This document shows, piece by piece, positions 1 through 8,487 of a stretch of DNA of 22,208 bases. The notes under the pieces were generated by a model. The model worked only from the letters and a program-made list of their open reading frames with translations. It was not told the DNA's origin and ran no database searches. The translations under genes and the position numbers were made by a program. The DNA comes from Acrasis kona (taxonomy: Eukaryota > Heterolobosea > Eutetramitea > Acrasida > Acrasidae). Positions within the stretch are counted from its first letter, which is position 1; every line of letters begins with the position of its first letter. The DNA is taken from the NCBI GenBank assembly GCA_026419775.2, contig JAOPGA020000158.1:1-22208 (forward strand), in the 5' to 3' direction.

Positions 1-1
1 A

Positions 2-542
2 AAAAAGATTAGCTCGCCTAAGAAATGTAAAACATGTACAGAAAATACCTTTCAAAGGGAAAACATAGAATCACAATACAAGAGTCAACTAAATGATTTT
101 CACTCAACAATTACTCAAATCGAGAACTCATACAAAAGAAAATTAAAGTAAGTACTTATCATATATTCTTGGTGTTAATGCATTTAGAAACATTATAACC
201 TTACTTGACGAGAAGGACGTATCATTGAACGTAATGTCAAAGACAGTCAAATCGATAATCCTACAGAGATCCGAAGTCTTCCAAACCAATTCGAGAACTG
301 TTGATAGATTAGCGCAAACGAATGAAACTTTAATACGAGAGTTGAAGCATAAAAGGCAGCAGCTTGCCGAGTTGAACGAGTTGTTTAAACATGTGAGAGA
401 AGAAAACGACAAGAGAAAGTTGCTTATAGTTAAATATAAAAAGTTACTCACCGAGCACGATATTTCCACCAAGAGGGAGGAGAGGACAAAAAAACTTGTT
501 GAGCAGATCGACAAACATATGAATAAATTAACCGTGGGATAA
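2..542 (+). CDS. Coiled-coil protein, 3' end of gene (5' partial)
   Basis: This is the C-terminal part of a gene that begins before the window. Exon 2-147 reads open from the window edge and joins exon 188-542 across a 40-nt intron at 148-187 (GTAAGT...TTTAG); the frame continues without a stop, giving about 165 visible residues. The visible protein is rich in Lys, Glu, Gln and Leu, with long charged helical stretches and heptad-like spacing, so a coiled coil is likely. A Cys-x-x-Cys (CKTC) sits near residue 8 of the visible part. The end is basic (KHMNKLTVG). I do not recognise the family: such helices occur in cytoskeletal, centrosomal and vesicle-tethering proteins and cannot be told apart here. 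The splice join is well supported by frame; function is unknown. Confidence 0.6.
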
Positions 543-919
543 ATCTAAATGATGAGATAGGCTTTTTTGTCCAAATAAATATAGTTTCTCCTAAAATGTG
601 ACTATTTGCAGATGTTTTTCCATGCGGCCATACAAAATTGTCTCCTACCAAACTCCCGGAGTGGGAATTTTTTATCGGGCTAAGTTCTTGTTCTCCTTGC
701 TATTATTTTTTAATCTTATAACTAGTGGGTAGTTCACACAGCTCAGATGAGGGCAAGGAACTAGTAGAGCTGTATGCTTCCGAACAGCTTGAGCTCCTAT
801 TTTAGTGCCAAGATCACTGATTGAGGGTTTTTTAAATTTATGACTTGACAAATCAGGCAAGATGTTATTTCCCGGGCCCATGTGTAAATAAATCATTTAG
901 ATTCACATCCAACGACCGA
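543..919. other. Intergenic region between two + strand genes
   Basis: These 377 bases hold the 3' flank of the coiled-coil gene and the 5' flank of the RWP-RK-like gene. No ORF of convincing composition, no tRNA-like fold and no clear splice-joined upstream exon was found. An in-frame open stretch without ATG extends from 845 to 919 ahead of the next gene's first ATG; I treat it as 5' leader. Confidence 0.5.
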
Positions 920-1363
920 ATGTCATCACAGCAAAATAAAGGTAATGATAGGGCGCAACGGAGAGAGGACAGTGGTTCTGGGTCGAATCAGTACGAGAAG
1001 TATGTCAAAAACAAGAATAAAGCGGACAAGTCGAAAGCAACGAGTAAAGGGAAGATAGAACTTTCTATACCTGACATCATTAGGTGCATGACGTTTCCGC
1101 AACCTATTGCAGCTATTATGCTTGATGTTAGTGTTAGCACTTTGAAAAGAAGGTTTTATGAACTACAATGTGGGCGGTGGCCCATACATTCCAATAATAG
1201 CGAACATGGCATTGAATACTTGGGATCTCAGAATATTCTAGCAGAAGACAAAGCGAGAATTCGGACAATAACCAATGATAAGAATGTTGACGAGAAAAAC
1301 TTGGACTATTTAACATGTAGAGTTTTGCAGTGCGCTTTTGCCAACAACACGATATTAAAATAA
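920..1363 (+). CDS. Small protein with divergent RWP-RK domain
   Basis: The protein has 147 residues from the first in-frame ATG at 920; the open frame before it has no ATG. Residues 1-45 are polar and basic. Residues about 46-100 match the RWP-RK DNA-binding fold: an I-P-D-I-I-R opening, a P-I-A-A-I-M-L-D-V helix, the S-V-S-T-L-K-R-R-F recognition-helix segment, and RWP at residues 86-88. The motif then reads RWPIHS where typical members have RWPYRK or RWPHRK, so the basic RK pair is lost. RWP-RK proteins act in the nucleus as transcription factors in plants, algae and several amoebae. Loss of the RK pair could weaken DNA binding or change specificity. The gene is intronless and lies 143 bases before the armadillo gene. 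Family assignment is moderately sure; target genes cannot be read from sequence. Confidence 0.6.
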   Translation: MSSQQNKGNDRAQRREDSGSGSNQYEKYVKNKNKADKSKATSKGKIELSIPDIIRCMTFPQPIAAIMLDVSVSTLKRRFYELQCGRWPIHSNNSEHGIEYLGSQNILAEDKARIRTITNDKNVDEKNLDYLTCRVLQCAFANNTILK

Positions 1364-1506
1364 CAAAATGTAAATATAAACAAAAACCTCTTCTTTCTTA
1401 ACTACGCCAAACTCCTAATGTCATGCACGTAACCTTACAAAACTATTTTTAGCCCATCACTTGTCAAATCCATACGTTTCAAACCTCTTCATAAAAACTT
1501 ATAGTC

Positions 1507-4500
1507 ATGAGCACCAAGACAGTTTTTAATGCCAAGCAGGTTATAGAGGATCTGGGGACAAATGACACTGGTGTTATCATTCAAGCACTTTCTACTTTGT
1601 CTACTTTACCAGCGGTTAATAATGTTCCTGTAGAAGTTTTGAACGCAACAGTAACTGTATTGAGAACAACGGAGAAGAGACTTGTTCTTACTTCGACTCT
1701 AGTTGCCATCAAGCATTTAACATCTTTCGATAGGACGAAGATGATGTACGGAGATTCAACAACTTTGCAGGAAGCACTTCTTCAGCACATTGATAAATTT
1801 AATTCCCCTAATACTCAATTCAACGTATTAGAGATTCTTTTGAACATGTGCACTGGTTACGATCCTAATCAAGTCCAACTAATGACCATGGCAGACAAGT
1901 TAATGATGCCGATGGCTGCGATTATTCAAAGAGAAGGAGAGCGACTTCGAAAGATTGCATGTAAACTTATGGATTGTTTGGTGGCAAACGAAAAATGTGT
2001 AGAGCTCCTTTGTATACTAGAAACACAAAGAGTAGTTAAAACCGTTGACCTTGATGAAGTCAAGAGAATATCAGAAAATGAAAAAAAGAAGTTGGAGCAG
2101 GCGGAAGCAAATGATGATTATGACGAGTCCACAGAAAAACAAGAAGATCCCGTTGTTGTCGAGGAGGTTGAGGACGAATTTGAGGAGCATAACTTTTTGG
2201 AGCCACTCGTTATTCTTCTTCAGGTAAGAAGGCATGCCTTACAAAAATCTAATCAACAAAGGTTATCGATAAAAGTGTTCAAGAGTGGGCTGCTGACTTC
2301 TTCCTTCGCATTGCTTCTCATAAAAATGGTATATATTGTAGATATTTAATAGAAGTCGGCATTGTTAGGCCGTTAGTGGACCAGTTAAGAAATTCAACGG
2401 AAAGCCTACCCTTGTTAACGAACATTCTCAAAATCCTGATAAACTTATCTCAGGTCAACGACAAGAGTCGACAATGGTAAGAATTTCATTTCGCACGTTA
2501 CATTTTAACAATAATGAAGGATCGGAGACTGTCACGCAGCACCAATTCTCTGCAAAGTGTTAAGAAGAAACACACCAGGTCTCAGCAATTCCATTTCAAT
2601 ATCCGCCTCACAATCACCACCCATCCGTCTTCTCACACACCTCGCCATGAAACTTCTCGTCAACATTACACAAATAAAATCGGAAGAAGAACGCGTGCTG
2701 GTAGCTCAAGATCAAGAAATGGAACAAAAACAATTCATCAACCTACAATCAGGTTACACCGAAGAAACAGGAAACATTAATCTCACAACAGTTCATGTCG
2801 AAGTAGTCAAAGAAGGAGGTCTCAAAGTACTTTATTCCTACCTGCGCCCGCTCAATTTCTTGGGCAGCGGCGACGAAGAATCAGATAAAATCACAAAAAC
2901 ACACGCTCAGGATTTACAAGAGCTCGCCGTCAGAGTCATTGCAAATGTTTCAAGAGTCGAAGAAAATGCAGTCGGAGTTTTATCCATGAAGGCGCCGCCC
3001 ATCAGCGAAAAACTTTTAAATGAAATGAAAAAAGGATCTCGAGGCAGAAAAAGAGAAGGAAAATGTCACATCTCCCACACCATCTACATTGGAAGATCAA
3101 GAATCGCAACCCATCACCACATCTCCAAATCAAAACGCACCACCTCCATTACCTCGTCAAGAAGATAAACCGACGCTCACCCCACGTGGCGGAGATGACG
3201 ACGACAACAACGTTCAAGATGTAACCATCGCAGTACCAGTCACCACGCCAAGAAGCAACAGCAACACATCGACCAACACGCCAAGAGAACCAAACACGCC
3301 AAGAGATGCATCTCCAAGAGAATCTCAACAATCTAGTTCCGTACCGAGCCTAGTCGATTTGTTGTTAGATTTATTAACAGAATCAAGAGATTCGGATCGT
3401 CTCAAAAGAAACATCATTTTGGCGATGGGTAATTTCACGGCTCATGACGAATGTGTGTTGCGTCTGGTCCAAATGAACGTTATAGAGCGTCTGATCAAAA
3501 TGATCGATGGGCGCATTCAATTACACATTATTTGCGATTTGATCGGATCCATGAACAAACATGCTTCTTTTCAAAGACTTTATCACCAAAGAGGCGGCGT
3601 TCCCTGTTTAAAACAATTATTGAAGGACAAGGACGACGCCAATATCGAATCCTCGCTGAGAGCAGTCACTCCGTTCGTTCACACGCCCAACGGAAGGGCA
3701 ATCATGCAACGAGAAGGTATTTTGACGATCGTGAGGGACTTGATGAAGAGGAAATCTCACATTGGTAAATTATCGAAACGAATCATGAAGGTGGTGAAAC
3801 AACATGGAGTGCATACCGCTGGCAGAGGTCGTGGAAATAATCCACAAGTAGATGCCAACGGTCAGGTCGTTTCTGATTCTGGTGACGAATTACAATTCGA
3901 TTGGGACGAAGCTCATCGAATTAACGTAGAGCTGGTCCAACCCGCTCGCGATCGTTTGCAACAATTGACGAGAAAACCGAGATTTAAACTAATCGTGAAT
4001 TGGAGGGCCATCGAACGTGCGCCCTTCTTGATCACGTTCCTTGCTAGAGAATCGGTTTGGGATGAAATCATCATTGCGTTGGAGATGTTCCTTGCTAATG
4101 ATGATTTGTCCATTCATACATTTAATTCACAAATTCACATGATGGTGGTGGAGATCCATCCTAATGTGAACGAGAACGAAGTCGAGATTTGTGATTTGGT
4201 ATTAAAGTATAAATTGTCGAGCGATGGAACATTGTTCACTCCGAAACAATTGTGCAAGACGATCAGCGAGCATTTGTTGGGATATGATGTGACCGAATTT
4301 GATGATGCGTTGAATGATTCGGATGCGTTGGACGAGGAGTATGCTCAGGGCGTCGAGAGCTTGAAGAGATGTGCTCAAGATTCTAGAATTTCTTTAATGT
4401 GTGATTTGAACTTGTTGTACTTCCATTTGGAAATGTCCGATCAGCTTTATAAACCTTCTTTTGTGACTCAACAAATTATCGTCGCTTGTAAGGCGGTAAT

Positions 4501-5411
4501 TGATGATGATGAATTGTTAATAAAGGGTTGGCCCATTATCAAATATAATAAGAAGGGTTTCAAGCAGGAACGTTTCTTGTTGTTGACCAATAGTTCTTAT
4601 TACACGGTTGCCTTTGATTCTAAAAATAGAAAAATTGATTATGCTCATTGTAAAGTACACAACCTTGAGGATTATTATTTGATCGACGTCGGAAAACTAT
4701 CTGGTGGAGGTGAGGCCGATGATTATTACGGTATGAACATGGTGACGCACGAAAAACCTCATTCCAATTCTAAAATGGACAAGGAGGATCAAGACGATGA
4801 GGAAGAGGGAGAGGACGATCTTATCACGGCCGTTGATGTGAACGATAGGAACCAAGATGACGATCGACATTAGTACTGACTTTTGAAAAGGAATTGAATG
4901 ATTTTAACAAGGAAGAGATAGATATTACCAGACCATCCACGAGAGGTAAATATTGTTCCATTATTGTGGCTCCAAGTGACATGAAGAGAGACAAATCAAA
5001 AAACTCTTCTTGCAGGAAATTGCTTGGTGCTTCTATGCTGCCGCTTGTGCCATTAGAAGGTCGGAAGTACATCAACCATTTGACCACCCAGTGAAGAGAC
5101 CGAAGACAAGTTTGTTGGCTAGTTGGGGTAACAAGTTGGGTGCTGGTGTCGCAAAACAAAAGGCTGGTCACTCTAAGGTGCTTAATAAGATCCAAGGAGA
5201 ACAGATTGGTGGTGGTTTACAGAGAGCAAAGACTTTAACAGAACAAAGCCCAGGTCCAATTGATGTTCAAAAGAGAAAGTCCGAAAAGTTCTTTAAGGGA
5301 ATCAAGACCTCAACACCAGACATTGATAAGGATCCATTAAGTCAGAGTCCAACAAAAACCGAAGGATCTAGAGCATCAGGTAACTTTGGCACTTTTTTGA
5401 AAAAGAAGTAA
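1507..5411 (+). CDS. Armadillo-repeat protein with C-terminal hSac2/PH-like domain (apparent frameshift)
   Basis: Proposed exons are 1507-2223, 2262-2476, 2520-4837, 4891-4945 and 4987-5411. Introns are 38, 43, 53 and 41 nt, with GTAAGA, GTAAGA, GTGAAC and GTAAAT donors. The product is about 1242 residues if one extra A in the A6 run at 3028-3033 is skipped; without that, frame is lost before a Pro/Ser/Thr-rich linker at 3060-3340. Residues 1 to about 650 form armadillo-like helices (for example ELAVRVIANVSRVEENA and NIILAMGNFTAHDE), split by acidic and low-complexity linkers. Near residues 950-1130, a K-G-W-P-I-I-K-Y segment, E-R-F-L-L-L-T-N, L-E-D-Y-Y-L-I-D-V-G and a terminal LQEIAWCFYAAACAIRR helix resemble the hSac2/TPRG1 PH-like domain of phosphoinositide-linked proteins. 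The tail is basic. Armadillo arrays bind protein partners, and the PH-like part may bind membranes or GTPases (inference). The 4838-4890 intron uses an unusual donor but has a TACTGAC branch-like element. Confidence 0.7.
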
Positions 5412-5480
5412 ATTGTCATATGTAAGCATTAAATAAAGAGAACGTTTGACTTCAAGTGAGTGAATTTGTTTAATTTATTT
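5412..5480. terminator. Shared 3' flank of convergent genes with AATAAA signals on both strands
   Basis: The armadillo gene (+) and the desaturase gene (-) converge with only 69 bases between stop codons. A plus-strand AATAAA lies at 5433-5438. A minus-strand AATAAA (TTTATT on the plus strand) lies at 5474-5479, right after the desaturase stop. Both are plausible poly(A) signals; the 3' UTRs probably overlap. Confidence 0.45.
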
Positions 5481-7019
5481 TTAAAAGTTTTCATAGCGCT
5501 CTTTATCGTACTTGACTCCATACTTGTCGCACAGCAAACTAGAAACGATTCTACCCGACTCCAAAATGGTTGGTATGCCGCTACCAGGATGAGTACCTGC
5601 TCCCGTCAAATACAAGTTTTCAAGTTCGTCAAATTTGTTTTTGGGTCTCCAAAGCAATAGTTGGAAGATGCTGTGAGCCAATGAAAATGTGGCTCCCTGA
5701 TGTACGTGAATTTCGTCTCTCCATGAATGTGGAGTCAATACCTTCTCCTCCAACACGTGGTCGCGAATGTTCTTCAAATGACACCTGTCCTCCAAGTGCT
5801 TGTAAATCTTTTGCTTCATCAATTCAATCACGTCAGGGTTGTTCCAGTCGTCGCTCACTTTTTGAAGGTTAGGAACAGGAACTAAGCAGTACAGACCACT
5901 GGTGCCTGGCTTGCTCATGGTTGAGTCGCTCTTTGTTGGGTTGCACACGTATACGCTAAAGTCATCAGGCATCACCAAGTGTCCCGATATGGCCTTGATG
6001 TTTGATTCGTAATCATCGGCAAATGAGATGGTATTGTGTTCAAGCTCTGGATAAACCTTATCCAAGTGAATGTAAAGCATGAAGGTGCTGCATGAGAATC
6101 TCTTCTTGGCAGTCTTGGATGGCTTCCATTTTTGAAGAACGTTTTCTGCGTTTGGAATCAACTTTTCTGCCACGTGGAAGAAGTCAGCGTTCACAACTAC
6201 ATCATCGAACAAGTGTTCTTCGCCTTCCTTGGTGATTAATCCTTTCACCTTCTTTCCATCAAGGATGAGCTGCTTGATTGGCTTGTTCAACTGTAGGTCT
6301 CCTCCTAGTTCTTTGAACACTTTGGACATGGCCACTGAGATCTGGTTCAAACCTCCTTCTACATGATAGCAACCGAAAGCATGTTCTACGTAGGGAATCA
6401 TACCAAAGAATGAAGGACAGTCATATGGAGACATGCCCAAGTACTTTGCTTGGAAGGAAAATGAGATTTTGGCTAATGGATCTTGATAGTATTTTCCAAG
6501 CAATTGATGCATGGTTGTGTGCAGAGAAATGTTGGGAAGAGCTTTGAGAGTGTCAGTGTTTAGAAGAGATCCAAAACCATGATAAGGTTTTTGTAACAAT
6601 GGAATCATTTTTCTAAATCTGTCACCTTCATACTGTAAGTACTTTCTGTAGGAAGTGGCATCTTTCGGAAAAACTCTTTGCATCTCGGCCATCATTTTAT
6701 CACCTTGGGTCATGTCGTAGCAATCAATGTGCTTTTGCGGTCCGAATTGTAAACGGTACATGGGGTTCAATCTCATAACGTTCAAGTATTTATCAGCATC
6801 TCTTCCTGCATCTTTAAAAACTTGGTCAAGGACAAATTTCATCATTAGAATGGTTGGTCCGACATCAAATTTACTATCTCCGACTTTTAGGGATGAGTTT
6901 CTACCACCAACGTAGTTGTTGGTTTCAAACATGGTTACTTTGAACCCTTTACTAGCAAGTATCATGGCTGTTGTCAAACCACCAGGTCCAGCACCGATAA
7001 CTCCAATCCGACCCGACAT
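5481..7019 (-). CDS. Phytoene desaturase, bacterial CrtI-type
   Basis: This is a 512-residue FAD-dependent carotenoid desaturase/isomerase, the usual CrtI length. The N-terminal dinucleotide-binding motif GAGPGG is at residues 9-14, followed by the conserved F-E-T-N-N-Y-V-G-G-R-N-S segment and F-D-V-G-P-T. The C-terminal carotenoid-dehydrogenase signature LYLTGAGTHPGSGIP starts near residue 469. CrtI enzymes convert colourless phytoene to lycopene or a partly desaturated product on membranes; nearby families (CrtN, CrtD, CrtO) cannot be excluded by eye. The gene is one intronless exon among intron-bearing neighbours, and no plastid transit peptide is seen because the FAD motif begins at residue 9. 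This fits a cytosolic enzyme and possibly bacterial ancestry. No phytoene synthase gene is in the window. A TATAAAAG at 7139-7146 points the other way. Confidence 0.88.
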   Translation of the reverse strand: MSGRIGVIGAGPGGLTTAMILASKGFKVTMFETNNYVGGRNSSLKVGDSKFDVGPTILMMKFVLDQVFKDAGRDADKYLNVMRLNPMYRLQFGPQKHIDCYDMTQGDKMMAEMQRVFPKDATSYRKYLQYEGDRFRKMIPLLQKPYHGFGSLLNTDTLKALPNISLHTTMHQLLGKYYQDPLAKISFSFQAKYLGMSPYDCPSFFGMIPYVEHAFGCYHVEGGLNQISVAMSKVFKELGGDLQLNKPIKQLILDGKKVKGLITKEGEEHLFDDVVVNADFFHVAEKLIPNAENVLQKWKPSKTAKKRFSCSTFMLYIHLDKVYPELEHNTISFADDYESNIKAISGHLVMPDDFSVYVCNPTKSDSTMSKPGTSGLYCLVPVPNLQKVSDDWNNPDVIELMKQKIYKHLEDRCHLKNIRDHVLEEKVLTPHSWRDEIHVHQGATFSLAHSIFQLLLWRPKNKFDELENLYLTGAGTHPGSGIPTILESGRIVSSLLCDKYGVKYDKERYENF

Positions 7020-7583
7020 CGTGTGTATTGTTTAGAATCCAGCATTATTCCGGTCGGGGCTTGTAAAAAATAAACATCCATGACCATTACAAAACTGCGG
7101 TGTCGTTTGTTGTCTGGGATGGATTCCATCTGAGGAGATATAAAAGAAGATGTCGAAGTGCACGTAAGGTGTGTTCTATTACTAATTATATTCTTCTGGA
7201 TCCTTAAATGTTGTTCGAAATTTTCTTCTCAGTGCAGTTTTCTTCAAAGTCCTCAACTTACCATGAGCTTCTTATGACTGTTAATTGCAGGAGATGACTC
7301 ACGGTGATATCTGTTATCATTTGCTACAAAAAGCGGGCATTGCATGACTACATGGTATATTGTTTTTTTATGAAGGAACTACTTATGAATGAGCGATAAA
7401 GCTGCCACAAACACTAGTTAAACGCTTGTACTATCGTAATGAATCTTAATATTTCTTTTCATCTAAAGGCCTCGTGCAGAGAAGTTCAAGATAAAGCAGC
7501 GTAAATCAAAAAAGTAAAGAATCCATTGATACAGTTGCTTCATGTTCTACATTTTATTTTACATTGACATCTAAAGTTCGTTC
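7020..7583. other. Intergenic region: desaturase promoter and CRIB-gene 3' flank
   Basis: These 564 bases are the largest gene-free gap besides 16717-17302. The part nearest 7020 should be the 5' flank of the desaturase. On the plus strand there is a TATAAAAG at 7139-7146, an ATG at 7150, a GTAAGG...TTCTCAG intron-like segment at 7164-7232 with a TTACTAATT element, and a TTAATTGCAG at about 7279-7290. The reading frames that these could join are under 30 codons, so no gene is called. Confidence 0.45.
7139..7146 (+). promoter_or_regulatory. TATA-box-like element TATAAAAG
   Basis: A perfect TATAAAAG lies 4 bases before an ATG at 7150 on the plus strand, with no recognised gene downstream on that strand until 8488. 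It may serve an unannotated short transcript or may be chance in AT-rich DNA. Confidence 0.25.
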
Positions 7584-7799
7584 TCAATTACTGCTCTTTG
7601 GTGCTATTATATTTTCGACATCACCCATCGTATCGTGACCAACATGACGAACGTGTTGAAAATTTTTTGGTTTTCCAATTGTAGGTCTAACTGCCACAGG
7701 CTTCACTTCTTTCTTTCGTCTCGAGAATGTAAATAGCCTTGCAAAGAATCCCTTCTTATTTGTTCTAGTGCCTAGTGTGTTGCCTGATTCGCTGCTCAT
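7584..7799 (-). CDS. Small CRIB-motif (Cdc42/Rac-binding) protein
   Basis: The product has 71 residues from the ATG at 7799; the frame is open further upstream but only from a GTG. Residues 41-54 match the CRIB/PBD consensus I-x-x-P-x-x-F-x-H-x-x-H-V-G at every fixed position (I41, P44, F47, H49, H52, V53, G54). CRIB motifs bind GTP-loaded Cdc42/Rac. The protein has no kinase, SH3 or other catalytic domain. A basic and aromatic stretch (G-F-F-A-R-L-F-T-F-S-R-R-K-K, residues 17-30) lies just before the CRIB and could hold it to acidic membranes, as basic regions beside CRIB motifs do in WASP and PAK. In size and layout it recalls animal SPEC proteins, though no homology is claimed. Likely role: an adaptor or competitor limiting access of Rac/Cdc42 effectors to actin pathways (inference). 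Confidence 0.75.
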   Translation of the reverse strand: MSSESGNTLGTRTNKKGFFARLFTFSRRKKEVKPVAVRPTIGKPKNFQHVRHVGHDTMGDVENIIAPKSSN

Positions 7800-8126
7800 C
7801 CTGTGGCAATGTACAACGTGGTGTTGATTTTTAAAAATAGATGACACTTGACTTTATTTAAAAGGCAACACAGGTATAAGATCCAAAATGAGTCAATGCA
7901 ACTTTGAATGTTCTATTAATATTTTCAACAAGAACCTGTTACACATTTTGATGGATTAATAACAGGCTGTCCGTCATAAATCACCCAAGTAGAAAATAAG
8001 ATATTTAAAAATGTGTTGTACATCATTTAATAACGATTTATTACTAATTACATTTCGCGCGAACATACATCTGCTCTACTTTATGGAAACCTAAAAAGTT
8101 AATATTCATGTTCAAACGTTAAACAT
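7800..8126. other. Intergenic region, 5' flank of CRIB gene
   Basis: These 327 bases lie between two minus-strand genes. A minus-strand AATAAA (TTTATT at 8037-8042) is a plausible poly(A) signal for the gene at 8127-8453. No coding sequence, RNA gene or repeat was recognised. The open stretch 7800-7847 in the CRIB frame lacks an ATG and is treated as leader. Confidence 0.4.
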
Positions 8127-8453
8127 TTACAATCTTTTTTCAATTTTGAGTTGTTTATGCAGCATAACCTTCTCCAGATTTTCCAATTCTCTCTTCATGT
8201 CACTTTCTGATAAAATCATGTAATTCAGTTTTTTTAAAGTTTCCATCTCTTCGGAAGGTTGAGGGTCTGATCCAATTAATACAGAGGGTTCAGATGCGTC
8301 ACAGTTCACATCGTTACGTGTCCGCATCTTCTTCCCATAACTTGTGGTTCTCGAAGTTAGTTCTGTATAAGTTGACGTTATTACATCTTCACTTTCTTCC
8401 GAATCCGAATTTGTTTGTGGGCGTGTTCTTCGTTTGTCCGTGTGCTTATCCAT
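8127..8453 (-). CDS. Small charged protein of unknown function
   Basis: This is a 108-residue ORF with an ATG at 8453 and no introns. The N-terminal half is basic and then Ser/Glu/Asp-rich (KRRTRPQT, then an S-D-S-E-E-S-E-D cluster near residues 16-23), typical of a disordered nuclear protein with casein-kinase-2-like sites. The C-terminal 40 residues form a strongly predicted amphipathic helix (E-E-M-E-T-L-K-K-L-N-Y-M-I-L and a following K-R-E-L-E-N-L-E-K stretch), which could be a protein-binding coiled coil. I recognise no family. Its start codon lies only 34 bases from the start of the divergent zinc protein gene, which favours a real gene sharing a promoter. A nuclear role is a guess from composition. 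Confidence 0.5.
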   Translation of the reverse strand: MDKHTDKRRTRPQTNSDSEESEDVITSTYTELTSRTTSYGKKMRTRNDVNCDASEPSVLIGSDPQPSEEMETLKKLNYMILSESDMKRELENLEKVMLHKQLKIEKRL

Positions 8454-8487
8454 TGTTTACTATTACAAACTATTTTTGAACACAGCA
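8454..8487. promoter_or_regulatory. Compact divergent promoter (34 bp between start codons)
   Basis: The start codons at 8453 (-) and 8488 (+) are separated by 34 bases of AT-rich DNA. Both transcripts must start inside this gap or inside the opposite gene's coding region. No TATA box is evident. The plus-strand frame stays open through the gap, but from a non-ATG codon. Confidence 0.5.

Noticed and set aside
3065-3095. 31-nt intron as an explanation for the frame change in the armadillo gene
   Set aside because: The donor GTCACA is poor, the length is below the shortest other intron, and it would leave a less protein-like join than skipping one A. It is not fully excluded.
7800-7847. N-terminal extension of the CRIB protein
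   Set aside because: It starts from GTG, which is not expected as a start here; the first ATG is at 7799.
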